Source: Lachnospiraceae bacterium MD335 (lineage in GTDB: Bacteria > Bacillota > Clostridia > Lachnospirales > Lachnospiraceae). Taken from it: a DNA stretch of 64,000 bases. The position numbers and the translations under genes are program-made. The stretch covers positions 70,986 through 134,985 of the forward strand of contig KE159632.1 in the NCBI GenBank assembly GCA_000403335.2, read 5' to 3'. The notes under the pieces were generated by a model. It searched no databases. It saw nothing but the letters and a program-made list of their open reading frames with translations, and had not been told where the DNA came from. Shown piece by piece: positions 16,074 to 24,756 of this stretch (positions are counted from its first letter, which is position 1; each line of letters starts with the position of its first letter).

Positions 16074-16649
16074 TTATATCTGTATATCCAGCCCTTTGCT
16101 GCCTTTAGAGTACAAGGCATTTACACTGTCCTGATAGATAGCATCACCTGCAAAAATCTCATCCAGTATCTCATGGGAAATTGGCTTTCCGGCTGTCCAT
16201 GTTGGGTCTTTTTCCTTTACAGCCTGTGTTACCCTTCCAGAAATTTCTAAATGGAGCTGGCTCAACGTCCACGGTGCAGCACGGCGGGTACTTAAATCTA
16301 ATGACTTCACATAGGAATGAATCTTATCATAATATGCATCCGTCTCAGCAGTATTATCACCAGACATTCCACCATACTTATAAAACCCCTTTTTAACATC
16401 TTCATAAACGTGCTGCTTCATTTCTTCTGATACGTTGACAATTCGTTTCCAATCTGTTCTTCCTGTAATTCCCATGCCCTCTACGCCATAAGAATTTTTG
16501 AAGTGCCCGGAACGCAAGTCATCAATGGTATTGCCACAATAGTTGCCTTTCGATGCCCCACTGCCGGAAAGCATAGTCGTATTTGCTTTGCCACCGTTCA
16601 TCCTTGAAAAGAGCTGCCAGATTCCCTGACTGTTATTTCCTATACGCAT
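16074..16649 (-). CDS. DUF3879-like protein, cluster A
   Basis: A 191-residue protein starting MRIGNNSQGIWQLFSRM, with GAAGGAGG before the ATG. The family pattern VSEEMKQHVYEDVKKGFYKY, WTLSQLHLEI, and KEKDPTWTAGKPISHEILDE matches what I recall of DUF3879. It ends in GLDIQI, echoed by LDVQV in the cluster B paralogue at 44178-44807. It follows the DUF6033-like gene by 16 bases. Function unknown. Confidence 0.72.
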   Translation of the reverse strand: MRIGNNSQGIWQLFSRMNGGKANTTMLSGSGASKGNYCGNTIDDLRSGHFKNSYGVEGMGITGRTDWKRIVNVSEEMKQHVYEDVKKGFYKYGGMSGDNTAETDAYYDKIHSYVKSLDLSTRRAAPWTLSQLHLEISGRVTQAVKEKDPTWTAGKPISHEILDEIFAGDAIYQDSVNALYSKGSKGLDIQI

Positions 16650-16665
16650 GATAAAATCCCTCCTT

Positions 16666-17298
16666 CTATATGGTCAAATCCAATTTTGCGCCTTTGCCTT
16701 CTTCCTGCAGTTTCACGGGCTGGCTTGATCCCGCTTTTACCTGTTCCATCAATTTTTCCACGGATTCCGCCTTTGCCAGCTTCTTTTCCTTTAAGGCTTC
16801 CTCCTCTTTCTTCTTCGCACGCTTTTCCGCTATCTGCTTCTGTACCTTTTCCTTATAGACCGTGCCGGGGTTCTCCATTGTGTCCTTGCTCCTGCCGACC
16901 ATCCAGTAAGACACTTTCCCATTCTTGTCAATGAGGGCACCTGCACTGAGTATCTCGTCATTGTTCTCCCTTGCGAACTTCTCTATCCGCTCTGAATTGC
17001 CGGACATTTCTGCAAAGACTTTCTCATACTTCGCCGCTGCTGCCGGGTCTTTCGCCATCTTCTCCACGATACTGGAGGAAACCGCTATGTTATTATAGCC
17101 CCTGCTCCCAAGCATATAGGCATCTTCCTGTTTCCCATTCTTGAAGTCTGCCACCGTTATGTTCACATCCGGGTATTTCTCTTTCAGACTATTCAGATAA
17201 GCCTGCGAATCCCCGTTAAGGGAACTGTTCCCGTTTGCCCTGTCTGCCGCATAAGTGTTTGTGTAATCCGTTACTCCTGAAATTGCCATAAATATCAT
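16666..17298 (-). CDS. DUF6033-like protein, cluster A
   Basis: A 210-residue protein starting MAISGVTDYTNTYAADRANG. The central part (LNSLKEKYPDVNITVADFKN, then ILSAGALIDKNGKVSYWM) fits DUF6033 as I remember it. The C-terminal third is a Lys/Glu coiled coil. It ends in LDLTI, a tail type shared with DUF3879-like neighbours. AAGGAGG precedes the start, and a structured leader lies upstream. Probably exported or surface-linked by analogy of the N-terminus, which is inference. Confidence 0.72.
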   Translation of the reverse strand: MIFMAISGVTDYTNTYAADRANGNSSLNGDSQAYLNSLKEKYPDVNITVADFKNGKQEDAYMLGSRGYNNIAVSSSIVEKMAKDPAAAAKYEKVFAEMSGNSERIEKFARENNDEILSAGALIDKNGKVSYWMVGRSKDTMENPGTVYKEKVQKQIAEKRAKKKEEEALKEKKLAKAESVEKLMEQVKAGSSQPVKLQEEGKGAKLDLTI

Positions 17299-17321
17299 CC
17301 TCCTTGATAAAAATATTTCAA

Positions 17322-17376
17322 CGGCGGCCCCTCTGTCATTCGGAGCCGCCCATGCCCCCTTACGGTAAGTCCGGGC
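17322..17376 (-). promoter_or_regulatory. structured RNA leader, copy A2
   Basis: On the minus strand, GCCC-GGACUUA-...-GGGGC followed by GGCGGCUCCG-...-GAGGGGCCGCC. Both stems pair well, and compared with the 44.0 kb and 15.9 kb copies the pairing bases change in a matched way (GCCC/GGGC against GCUC/GAGC). It lies upstream of the DUF6033-like gene. Confidence 0.6.
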
Positions 17377-17404
17377 ATATCCTGCTTTACTTCAAAATGC
17401 CCGG
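17371..17404 (-). terminator. intercistronic hairpin
   Basis: An 8-bp perfect stem (CCGGGCAT/ATGCCCGG) directly after the stop of the 274-residue gene and running into the next leader. No T run. It is placed like the hairpins at 16027, 44102 and 45644. Confidence 0.55.
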
Positions 17405-17409
17405 AATGC

Positions 17410-18234
17410 TTATATCTTCTGATTTCCAACCACGCTTTTGCTGAATGTGCTTATGTTTTCCTCATAGGCAGTCGCCGCCAATGCGCTTACGCCCGCTGAC
17501 TGGAAGACCGCCGCACCATCGTCATTCTGTATACCCTCGGCAAGGAAAGCCTGCTGCCTCTGCCTGCTTGCCATCTGGCTTTTCAGGTAATTCTCCTGTG
17601 CCGCCGCTCTCCGTGCCTGCGCCTTTTTAACCGTTTCTTTTTCCTGCTCCTCCATCAGTTCTTCCATTCTCTTATGGCGTTTCTCCCACCATGACTCTTC
17701 ATTATCTGTGGAAAACGGAGAACCATCCTTTACGGGTATCCCTTCCCCGTGGCACTGTTCAGGCGTTGCCCCGATGACCTGGTAGCCAATCATCTTGGAG
17801 CCCATGATTCCGGTACAGGAATACATCTTCCTGACCATTCCTAACACTGCTTTTTCCCATTCCGGATCAGTTTTCATCCTTTCAAAGCATTCTTCCGTAA
17901 TCGTCAGCGCACCGCCTACGCAGGTGGAGCGGTACCATCCGCTGACAGGCATACCCGACATTTCATTCATAAACCATTGCTTGTATTCGTCCATCGTCAT
18001 TTCCTCTTTGGATTTATTGGAAATGCCGCTGTCATATGTAAAGCCCAAATAACTCGGTGGCTGCGGGACTACCATATCCCCCGCCCATGCCGATGATCCG
18101 GATTTTACCGCCGCATTCTTTCCTTCTGCTTTCCGTACTTCCTCCGCAAAATTCCCTGTGTCTGCCGCCTTTCTGCTGTTGTTTGTGTAGGCATAGGGAT
18201 TCACCCCTGCGCCGTTTACATTACTGATACTCAT
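17410..18234 (-). CDS. cluster A large small-protein member, unknown family
   Basis: A 274-residue protein beginning MSISNVNGAGVNPYAYTNNS, the same kind of short Asn/Gly-rich start as its neighbours. Notable parts: LGFTYDSGISNKSKEEMTMDEYKQWF, of a type seen in Lachnospiraceae hypothetical proteins, and a long Lys/Glu/Gln coiled coil (residues 180-240). No signal peptide. It overlaps the histidine kinase stop as ATGA, so it is translated together with the sensor and may be its partner or first target. Confidence 0.65.
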   Translation of the reverse strand: MSISNVNGAGVNPYAYTNNSRKAADTGNFAEEVRKAEGKNAAVKSGSSAWAGDMVVPQPPSYLGFTYDSGISNKSKEEMTMDEYKQWFMNEMSGMPVSGWYRSTCVGGALTITEECFERMKTDPEWEKAVLGMVRKMYSCTGIMGSKMIGYQVIGATPEQCHGEGIPVKDGSPFSTDNEESWWEKRHKRMEELMEEQEKETVKKAQARRAAAQENYLKSQMASRQRQQAFLAEGIQNDDGAAVFQSAGVSALAATAYEENISTFSKSVVGNQKI

Positions 18235-19643
18235 ACCTGTCTCCTTTCCTGTAACATCACCGTTACACTGAACTCATTTTTCTTTACCCTGATATCCACG
18301 TCCCCCATATATTTCTCCGCTTCCCTCTTTACATTGGAAAGCCCGATCCCGTGCATGGAACCCTGCCTTCCGAAAGGCTCCTTTTCCTTTGTGGAGATTG
18401 GGAGGTTCGTATCCGCGTCCATTATGATCTCCCCTTCAAACGGGTTTCTGACTTCGATCAGGAAGAACTTTCTCTTCTGCCTGCTGGAAATGAAAATGTA
18501 CCTGTCGCCCTGCAGCATCTTCCCGCAGGCTTCCAGGGCGTTCTGCAGCAGGTTGTTTACAATGATGCCTATGTCATAGGCATCATACCTTTCCGATTCC
18601 GGGTAGGTAAATTCTGACCGGAACCGTATGCCCTGCTTTTCCGCAGCTTTCTGCCTGTCGTTCACGATCACGTCAGTAACGGCATTCCCTGTCTTTATGG
18701 AAAATTCAAAGGCATCCATGCTCTCATCCATTCTGGAGATGTACTGCCCCATGCTGCCATAGTCCCCGCTTTCAAGCAGCCCCTTGATATTGGTCAGATG
18801 GTTTTTCATCTCATGCTTCATCCGGCGGATGCCGTCATAGAACTGATCCACCTCCGCCATCCGCTCCTGTATTGCATGGACCTGCTGCTGTTCCACAAAA
18901 TACCTTTCCTTTTCCTTCTGGAGTCCCACCATTTTCTGATAAGATATTATGGTCACCAGAATACCGGCATAAAACAGTGCGGCGGCCACAGGCACGATCC
19001 CTATCAGCACCGGGTACTGCTCATAAAGCTGTATGGACAGCTCCCCCGTGGTCACGATCAGAATCCGGAATAAAATATTGACAAACAGGATGCCCGTCAC
19101 GGGCGTCAGCAGCAGATAGCACAATTCCCTTATGTGCAGTTCCATCCTGCATTTCCTGATCTGGCGTGCCGCCGTATACATCAGTGCGGAAAAAAGCACA
19201 AGCTGCAGCAGTTCCACCAGACAGAAATTCAGGGCGGCATTCCGCAGTACCCGCTCTACACCTTCCTCCCCTTTCACAAGATGCCTGCCCGTGTAAAAAT
19301 TCACGCTTGCCACCGCCAGCGAGCTCAGGTTCCTGATGCAGAAGAACACCACCCCCATGAACAGTGCGGATTCCCTTTCCATCCCTAAATACTTTGCCGC
19401 CAGCGTCAGCAGGACTATTACGGAAAACATACTGACCAGCGCTCCCATACTGACCGCCATGTTAAAAAAATAGATGATAGAATAGGATGCAAACACAGTC
19501 AGCATCTTTATGATATCTGCCGGATGCCCCCTTTTCCGCCCTGCCATATACGGACAGAAAAATGCCGTCAGACAGCAGGCATATAGAATGACCTCAATTC
19601 CCACCGCTGTATTTTGGAACAGCGTAAAACTTGCCTCACTCAA
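18231..19643 (-). CDS. GHKL sensor histidine kinase (AgrC-like), cluster A
   Basis: A 470-residue membrane sensor. About six membrane segments fill residues 1-245. A helix with HAIQERMAEVDQFYDG leads to the phosphoacceptor region RRMKHEMKNHLTNIKGLL (His in MKHEMKNH). The GHKL ATPase has NLLQNALEAC (N box) and GSMHGIGLSNVKREAEKY (G box). This layout is that of AgrC/ComD-type peptide sensors. It pairs with the LytTR regulator upstream. No peptide precursor or AgrB-like processing gene is seen next to it, so the signal is unknown. Confidence 0.9.
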   Translation of the reverse strand: MSEASFTLFQNTAVGIEVILYACCLTAFFCPYMAGRKRGHPADIIKMLTVFASYSIIYFFNMAVSMGALVSMFSVIVLLTLAAKYLGMERESALFMGVVFFCIRNLSSLAVASVNFYTGRHLVKGEEGVERVLRNAALNFCLVELLQLVLFSALMYTAARQIRKCRMELHIRELCYLLLTPVTGILFVNILFRILIVTTGELSIQLYEQYPVLIGIVPVAAALFYAGILVTIISYQKMVGLQKEKERYFVEQQQVHAIQERMAEVDQFYDGIRRMKHEMKNHLTNIKGLLESGDYGSMGQYISRMDESMDAFEFSIKTGNAVTDVIVNDRQKAAEKQGIRFRSEFTYPESERYDAYDIGIIVNNLLQNALEACGKMLQGDRYIFISSRQKRKFFLIEVRNPFEGEIIMDADTNLPISTKEKEPFGRQGSMHGIGLSNVKREAEKYMGDVDIRVKKNEFSVTVMLQERRQV

Positions 19644-19655
19644 TGACAGCCCCTC

Positions 19656-20360
19656 CTATTTCATAAACCGCAGGTACGCTTTTACAAAATCCTCATACTT
19701 ATATTTTGAAATCAGCAGTTTATCCCCATTTGTCAGCGTTACCTCTGTTTTGTTGTATTCATCCACATAGGACAGGTTTACCAGATAGCCTTTGTGGACA
19801 CGGCAGAACTGCCCCTGCAGTTCTTCTTCCAGATCACTCATTTTTGCATAATACTCCAAAACCCCGTCCTTCATATGGACGGCTATCTTATGGTTCTGGC
19901 TTTCCATATAATAGATGTCGCTTAACGGTATTGTTTTTCCCGTATTCCCATACTGGATCATCAGCATTCTTTTACCCTGCCCGGCCTGCTGTGCCGCCCT
20001 TTGGAAAATCTCGGCAAACCGCCCTTCGTCAATGGGTTTCAGCAGGTACTGGAAAGCCCCCACGTCAAAGGCATCATACACATATTTTTCATAGCCCGTG
20101 ACAAATATGATGATGGGCTGTTTAATATCTTCCATGCCCCTGATCCGTTTTGCCATTTCCATACCATCCATTGATGAATCCGAGCCTTTCAGCTCAACAT
20201 CAAGAAACAGCAGGTCATATTCAGCCCCCGCCAGAAGATAGTCCTCCGCCGTGGCATATTCCGTAATCTCACACTCCACTCCCTGTTTCCGAACCAGCGA
20301 ACAGATGTAGCTCCTTATATTTTTTTCATCATCACAGACTGCTATTTTGATCGCCTCCAC
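19656..20360 (-). CDS. LytTR response regulator (AgrA-like), cluster A
   Basis: A 234-residue regulator. The receiver domain (residues 1-120) has CDDE, the phospho-Asp in LLFLDVEL and a K in LLKPID. The LytTR DNA-binding domain (about 135-234) has IYYMESQNHKIAVHMKDG and FCRVHKGYLVNLSYV. LytTR proteins bind direct repeats upstream of promoters. Start is GTG 20360, with TAAGGA at 9 bases; the next codons ATC AAA ATA align better with the usual start of such receivers. Cluster B encodes a clear paralogue. Confidence 0.9.
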   Translation of the reverse strand: MEAIKIAVCDDEKNIRSYICSLVRKQGVECEITEYATAEDYLLAGAEYDLLFLDVELKGSDSSMDGMEMAKRIRGMEDIKQPIIIFVTGYEKYVYDAFDVGAFQYLLKPIDEGRFAEIFQRAAQQAGQGKRMLMIQYGNTGKTIPLSDIYYMESQNHKIAVHMKDGVLEYYAKMSDLEEELQGQFCRVHKGYLVNLSYVDEYNKTEVTLTNGDKLLISKYKYEDFVKAYLRFMK

Positions 20361-20928
20361 CTCCTTCTTTCCTTACTTCGTGTATCGGAAATATAAAAAT
20401 ATTTTTAACTCCGATAGCGTGAATAGACGATTTGACAGCGTAACTGGATTGACGTTTTTTATCCTTAATATCCCCTCTGCCGCTCTCAATATCCCTCACA
20501 AAAGGGGCGGCTGCCCCGCAAGGCGGCGCAAACGCAAACCGCCGTGTAAGCATATTAACTCTGATTCCCCCGCTTTCCAACTTATTATTTTCTAAACCAC
20601 TATAAAAATATCTGTGAAAATTGAAATGCAAAGAAATGAATTGCGAAATATTAGGACATAAGAAGAAGGACTGCCGAAACAGCCCTTTCCATGTTTATCA
20701 TTTATCCAATAAATTATTACCGCTTTCTAATATACAGTCGTGGAAACTCCCAGTGGATTTCTGTGTTTGTATATGGGTTTTGCCTGCAAGTATCGAGGAT
20801 TGCCTTACAACGGACAACCAGAGAGCAACGCACCAATATTCTTCAGGAAGTTTCATAGCCAGCTTGCGGATTGAAATTCCCCGATAAGAAAAAATCTGGT
20901 CATTCCAACCACAACTGTTCTAGTAACC
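20361..20928. other. intergenic with conserved cluster promoter region and decayed repeat
   Basis: The part next to the regulator shares a stretch containing CCGCCGTGTAAGCATATTAA with the region upstream of the cluster B regulator (48790-48850), so it is probably the shared promoter or LytTR binding region. Further away (about 20735-20800) it holds degraded copies of the GTTTTGCCTGCGAGTATCG-type motif seen in the repeat blocks. No gene recognised. Confidence 0.5.
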
Positions 20929-21696
20929 TTATAATTCTTCCATTAGTTTAATAGCAGTAAAAATCATATTTGCACGTACATTCCTTTGGCTATCCCAATT
21001 TCTATTGTCCCATTTTTCACCGCTTACATCATCACCTGCATAAAGCAACTGAGCTAAAGGAATATCATAATACTTAGACACAGCAAAAAATGCTGCCGTT
21101 TCCATTTCAACTGTTATGCACCCCTCCTTTCTTCGTAACTCAATCATTTCTGGGGTTTCTCGATACATGGCATCTGTGGTCCATGTTTTTCCAACCGTAT
21201 ACGGTATCCCTAATCTTTCTAAGCCGGAAATAATAAAATCTGCGGTTGCTTTATGGCATTCCACTTCTCGTGAAGGTTCTAAGTAATGATAAGACGTTCC
21301 CTCATCTCTGACAGCAGCAACAGGAACAATAATTTCTCCCACTCTGGAATTCTTCTCAATGGAACCTGCACCGCCACATATAATAAATTTATTACACCCC
21401 ATAGCGTGTAATTCTTCAATTGTCCCTGCCGCACCAGGAGCCGTAGAAAATGGCATTGTAATACAGATTCTTTCTTTTGATATATTGTACTCATAAATAG
21501 GAATGTCTAAAACCTCGGAATGAAGATGCCCAATTACAGGGAGGTTTTTATCCACAACAAACTGATTAAGTTCTTTCCGGAAAAATGTGATGACACATTT
21601 AGAGGGCAGCGTTTTTTCTAAAAAATCTGTAGGCTTAATAATAGGATTTCTGCTTGTGTCATACTCACAAACAGGGTATTCATTCATAATAATCAT
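20929..21696 (-). CDS. nucleoside phosphorylase family protein
   Basis: A 255-residue protein of the purine/uridine phosphorylase superfamily. ITMPFSTAPGAAGTIEELHAMGCNKFIICGGAGSI is the phosphate/ribose region, and ITVEMETAAFFAVSKYYDIP is the ribose-binding Met-Glu motif. It should split nucleosides with phosphate. The GGAGGG before ATG 21696 fits. It has lower GC than cluster A and is followed upstream by a gene of unknown function, so it may be cargo rather than a housekeeping enzyme. Confidence 0.85.
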   Translation of the reverse strand: MIIMNEYPVCEYDTSRNPIIKPTDFLEKTLPSKCVITFFRKELNQFVVDKNLPVIGHLHSEVLDIPIYEYNISKERICITMPFSTAPGAAGTIEELHAMGCNKFIICGGAGSIEKNSRVGEIIVPVAAVRDEGTSYHYLEPSREVECHKATADFIISGLERLGIPYTVGKTWTTDAMYRETPEMIELRRKEGCITVEMETAAFFAVSKYYDIPLAQLLYAGDDVSGEKWDNRNWDSQRNVRANMIFTAIKLMEEL

Positions 21697-21734
21697 TCCT
21701 TATCCCTCCGTAAACTAAAATTTGCATTACTGCT

Positions 21735-22370
21735 TCACAAAAAATTGTCAACAAAATCTTTTAATCGGACGAAGTCGCATATGTAGTCGCAATTACTATA
21801 TTCAATAATCTCCGTTTGATGAGCTTTATAATACTTTTTCACTTTTTCTTGTATCCGCTCTGTTGCTTCTATAAAATTGGGGGAGCCGTCATAGATTGCT
21901 CCATAATATTTTATCTGTTCAGGTTGCACTTTTGCCATCATGTATTTAATTATCTCAAATCTTGAAAATATAATTGAATTATCACATTCCTTCCGCAGAA
22001 TACATACGCTTAGCATTTCAGGCAAAATTGTCATATCAGTACAGCCATTTTCAAAATTTCTTTCATTCTTTATTCCTGTTCCGTCAAACCGCAAATAAAC
22101 TCCTTCACCCAAGAAATCAGAAAGATTTTTGGACGTTAACAATTTCTTTCTTACAAACCCATCTGCTACTTTCACCTGTTCTTTTCTTATTCTATCAAAT
22201 ACAATATCGAAATCCACATACAAGGCAACCGCACCTTCAAATCCTTCAGAGAAAAAAACTTTCACTTTTTCTTCTCCAATCAGTTTACCGTTATCCCCGT
22301 TTTGGGGCGTTAGTCCCTGCACTGCGATTGAAGAAAGATTATTCAAAGCTGTCATATGATAATAATGCAT
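21735..22370 (-). CDS. unknown protein, possible ADP-ribosyltransferase-type N-terminus
   Basis: A 211-residue protein with AAGGAA before the ATG. Its start MHYYHMTALNNLSSIAVQGL, followed by a Gly-rich turn and VKVFFSEG, resembles the His-Thr and N-L-x2-I-x3-GL pattern at the N-terminus of DarT- and RNA 2'-phosphotransferase-type ADP-ribosyltransferase folds. The catalytic Glu cannot be placed with confidence. It sits 38 bases before a nucleoside phosphorylase, both AT-rich. The assignment is weak and a plain hypothetical protein remains possible. Confidence 0.4.
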   Translation of the reverse strand: MHYYHMTALNNLSSIAVQGLTPQNGDNGKLIGEEKVKVFFSEGFEGAVALYVDFDIVFDRIRKEQVKVADGFVRKKLLTSKNLSDFLGEGVYLRFDGTGIKNERNFENGCTDMTILPEMLSVCILRKECDNSIIFSRFEIIKYMMAKVQPEQIKYYGAIYDGSPNFIEATERIQEKVKKYYKAHQTEIIEYSNCDYICDFVRLKDFVDNFL

Positions 22371-22561
22371 ATAATATTTCCTTCATTCCTTTATACAAAT
22401 TACAATTTTCATTATCTTACCACAAATGCGTACACAATACTAAAAATATTCTCCTTAGTTTTGACGATTCTTTTTCTGTATCATTCAACTTAAGCCTTAT
22501 ATTCTTTTCTATTACTTCGGCAGAAAACCGTTCTCACTAAAGCATAAGCATCCACTGAATT

Positions 22562-22568
22562 ATACCAT
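22562..22568. repeat. 7-bp target duplication, left
   Basis: ATACCAT directly abuts the outer end of the left IS copy. The same 7 bases follow the outer end of the right IS copy at 29538-29544. The uninterrupted form GAATTATACCATAAAA is present at about 39283-39298. Confidence 0.85.
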
Positions 22569-23892
22569 CTATAAATGAGCAAATATAGAAATTTGCACAA
22601 AACTACCCTACCAATTTCAAACAGCTTCAAGTGACGCACCATTTTTTATGAACTGGTGCAGATTACCGATTCGCTCTGTTTTGACTTGATCTTGAAAATA
22701 CCAGTATCCTTCCTCGAAGGTATTGTATTTCCCGGAATACATACAGCACATGTAATGAACCAATGACATAATCAGCCAGTACCGCTCGATTCCCTGCCGT
22801 GAGCGGATCTGATATTTGTCCAGCGCGAGTCTGTTTTTGCTCTGACGGAAAAATAATTCGATTGCCCACCGTTCTGTATATGTGTCAAGGATTTCCTGTG
22901 TGGATATTCCGGCATTTGTGGATATAAATACCCTCAGCGCTTTCGGATCTCCAAAAGATTCCCGGGGATAGCTGATAATAACCACCGCGTTTGGAATATC
23001 ATTGAGTTCTCCTTCGTAGCGGTACACATAGAATTCACGGCCGCCAACGGTCACAAGGCTGACAGCACGGTCTGTTTTTCTCAAATGAAGGGCAAACTCA
23101 CTGACTTTCTGACGGATCCCGCATGGATAGATGACCCGGTTGGTCTTCAGCGCTCCGATCGTATAAAACCCTTTCCGGATAAAACTGTCCATTACCTTTA
23201 CGGAGGTATACCAGCTGTCGCAAAGGAAATAGGAAATCACCGGTGCCACGGGAAGCTCATCTGCAATCTCCTGGACACTCTGTATCTTTGATCTTGATTT
23301 GTCATACAGGATATTGGCATAATTCAGTATGAGTCCATTACAGGAAAGCATGACGGAAACAATCTGATGCCCATAATCCTGACAGCCCTTTAAATGGGAT
23401 TGATGGAAGTACGCTGCTTCAATTGGATGCCCGGCCTGTGACGAAGGCCTGGTATGCGAAGCAATCGTATCATCTACAATACAGAAAACAGGCTGTCCTG
23501 AGCGTTGCGCTTCCTGATAAATAACCTGTATGACGGCATTTTTCAAAGTATCCTGGAGAGCGGAATCATTCCACTTGCCGTGGTTCAGGAAATAGGCGGT
23601 TGTGGTTCTGTGCTGGTTACTTACTTCGGCGAAATCTACAGTTTTCCCCCTGTAACCACGGAGGAAAACGGAAACAATGATAGTCATCAGATGGTTTAGG
23701 TACACATCGGATAAAAATAATCCGAGTTTTAAGGTTTTAAAGTAATTGTAAATACTGTTGGAATGATGTATACTGTTTGCAACGGACACCCCCTTGTTGT
23801 TTGAGTATGTTGTTTGTTGGTACTTCAATGATACATCATTCAGCAGCGGGTGTCCTTATTTTGTGCAATATTTGGTATTTACTCATTTATAG
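22569..23892 (-). mobile_element. IS copy 1 (IS4-superfamily)
   Basis: 1324 bp with terminal inverted repeats (CTATAAATGAG at both ends) and a single transposase gene on the minus strand. It has no own target duplication at its inner end, consistent with being half of a composite transposon. Confidence 0.85.
22617..23828 (-). CDS. DDE transposase, IS4-like
   Basis: A 403-residue DDE transposase. First acidic region VFCIVDDTIASHTR, second YFLCDSWYTSVKV, and the Y-(2)-R-(3)-E-(6)-K signature in YTERWAIELFFRQSKNRLALDK, which is typical of the IS4/IS701 superfamily. The catalytic triad looks complete, so it may be active. Compared with the right copy it stops four codons early because of one T fewer near the end. 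Confidence 0.9.
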   Translation of the reverse strand: MKYQQTTYSNNKGVSVANSIHHSNSIYNYFKTLKLGLFLSDVYLNHLMTIIVSVFLRGYRGKTVDFAEVSNQHRTTTAYFLNHGKWNDSALQDTLKNAVIQVIYQEAQRSGQPVFCIVDDTIASHTRPSSQAGHPIEAAYFHQSHLKGCQDYGHQIVSVMLSCNGLILNYANILYDKSRSKIQSVQEIADELPVAPVISYFLCDSWYTSVKVMDSFIRKGFYTIGALKTNRVIYPCGIRQKVSEFALHLRKTDRAVSLVTVGGREFYVYRYEGELNDIPNAVVIISYPRESFGDPKALRVFISTNAGISTQEILDTYTERWAIELFFRQSKNRLALDKYQIRSRQGIERYWLIMSLVHYMCCMYSGKYNTFEEGYWYFQDQVKTERIGNLHQFIKNGASLEAV

Positions 23893-24540
23893 TTATGAAG
23901 ATTTCTCGCTTTGCTCTATCTGTAATTCACCCTTTTTCAGCCGGAACACCACATCCGCCTGTTTTGCCAGCTCACCTGAGTGGGTAACAACTATCACGCA
24001 TTTCTTCATCTGATGGGCGCTTTCTTTCAAGATTTCCGTAATATCCCCAGCCGTATCCTCGTCCAGATTGCCGGTAGGCTCGTCCGCCAGAATCACCGGA
24101 GCTTCGCTTGCGAGCGCCCTTGCAATGGCTACCCGCTGCTGCTGGCCGCCGGAGAGTTTCAGCACGTTCCGTTTGGATTCCTCCCTCGTCAGCCCCAGCC
24201 GTTCCAGAAACGGGAGTGCCGGTTTCTTTGAAGTCAGCCGGACATTCTCCTGCGGGGTCATATAGTCAATCAGGTTGTAGCTCTGAAAGATAAAAGAAAC
24301 ATTCTTTTTCCGATGGCCTGCCAATCCGGCCTGTGCAATGTCTTTCCCTTCAAACAGGATATTCCCGCTTGTGGGGCTGTCCAGACCGCCCAGCAGGGAT
24401 AGAAGGGTTGTCTTGCCGCACCCGGACGGGCCGAGAATGGCATACATTTTTCCCGCCTCCATCTGCGCATTGATCCCTCTCAGCACCTTCCTCTTTTTGT
24501 CATAAGAGTATGTTAGATTTTGCAGTTCCAAAATTCCCAT
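23893..24540 (-). CDS. ABC transporter ATPase (MacB/LolD type)
   Basis: A 215-residue nucleotide-binding subunit. Walker [11 protein letters not shown]-loop [10 protein letters not shown], signature [15 protein letters not shown], Walker [13 protein letters not shown], and H-loop VVTHS are all intact. The sequence [14 protein letters not shown] is typical of the MacB/BceA/FtsE class, which works with an FtsX-type permease such as the one at 24757-26121. Likely exports, or protects against, a peptide or lipid II-binding compound. Its stop codon abuts the IS end. Confidence 0.93.
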   Translation of the reverse strand: MGILELQNLTYSYDKKRKVLRGINAQMEAGKMYAILGPSGCGKTTLLSLLGGLDSPTSGNILFEGKDIAQAGLAGHRKKNVSFIFQSYNLIDYMTPQENVRLTSKKPALPFLERLGLTREESKRNVLKLSGGQQQRVAIARALASEAPVILADEPTGNLDEDTAGDITEILKESAHQMKKCVIVVTHSGELAKQADVVFRLKKGELQIEQSEKSS

Positions 24541-24551
24541 AGAGGCACCTC

Positions 24552-24740
24552 CTATTCACCTTCGGGCACAAATTCATAGTCAAAATCATAGTCCTTTACT
24601 TTATCCGGCACCTCGTAATCTATGATGGGCGAGCCGGATTGCTCCTGCGTTTCGTCTGATTTATTCTCCTTGGGGGTACACCCTGTGAACAGCAATCCCA
24701 CAAAAAGGAGGACAGAAAACATTTTCCATACTTTTTTCAT
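24552..24740 (-). CDS. small lipoprotein
   Basis: A 62-residue protein with a lipoprotein signal: MKKVWKMFSVLLFVGLLFTGC, where LFTGC is the lipobox and Cys is residue 21. The short mature part is acidic (KDYDFDYEFVPEGE). It lies between permease and ATPase genes in the same operon and is likely anchored outside the membrane beside the permease. No family recognised. Confidence 0.75.
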   Translation of the reverse strand: MKKVWKMFSVLLFVGLLFTGCTPKENKSDETQEQSGSPIIDYEVPDKVKDYDFDYEFVPEGE

Positions 24741-24756
24741 ATCGTTACCGCCTTTC

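Noticed and set aside
20332-20631. Minus-strand 99-codon frame upstream of the cluster A regulator
   Set aside because: No ribosome site at any start; the DNA is a conserved upstream region shared with cluster B, where the frame is not kept.
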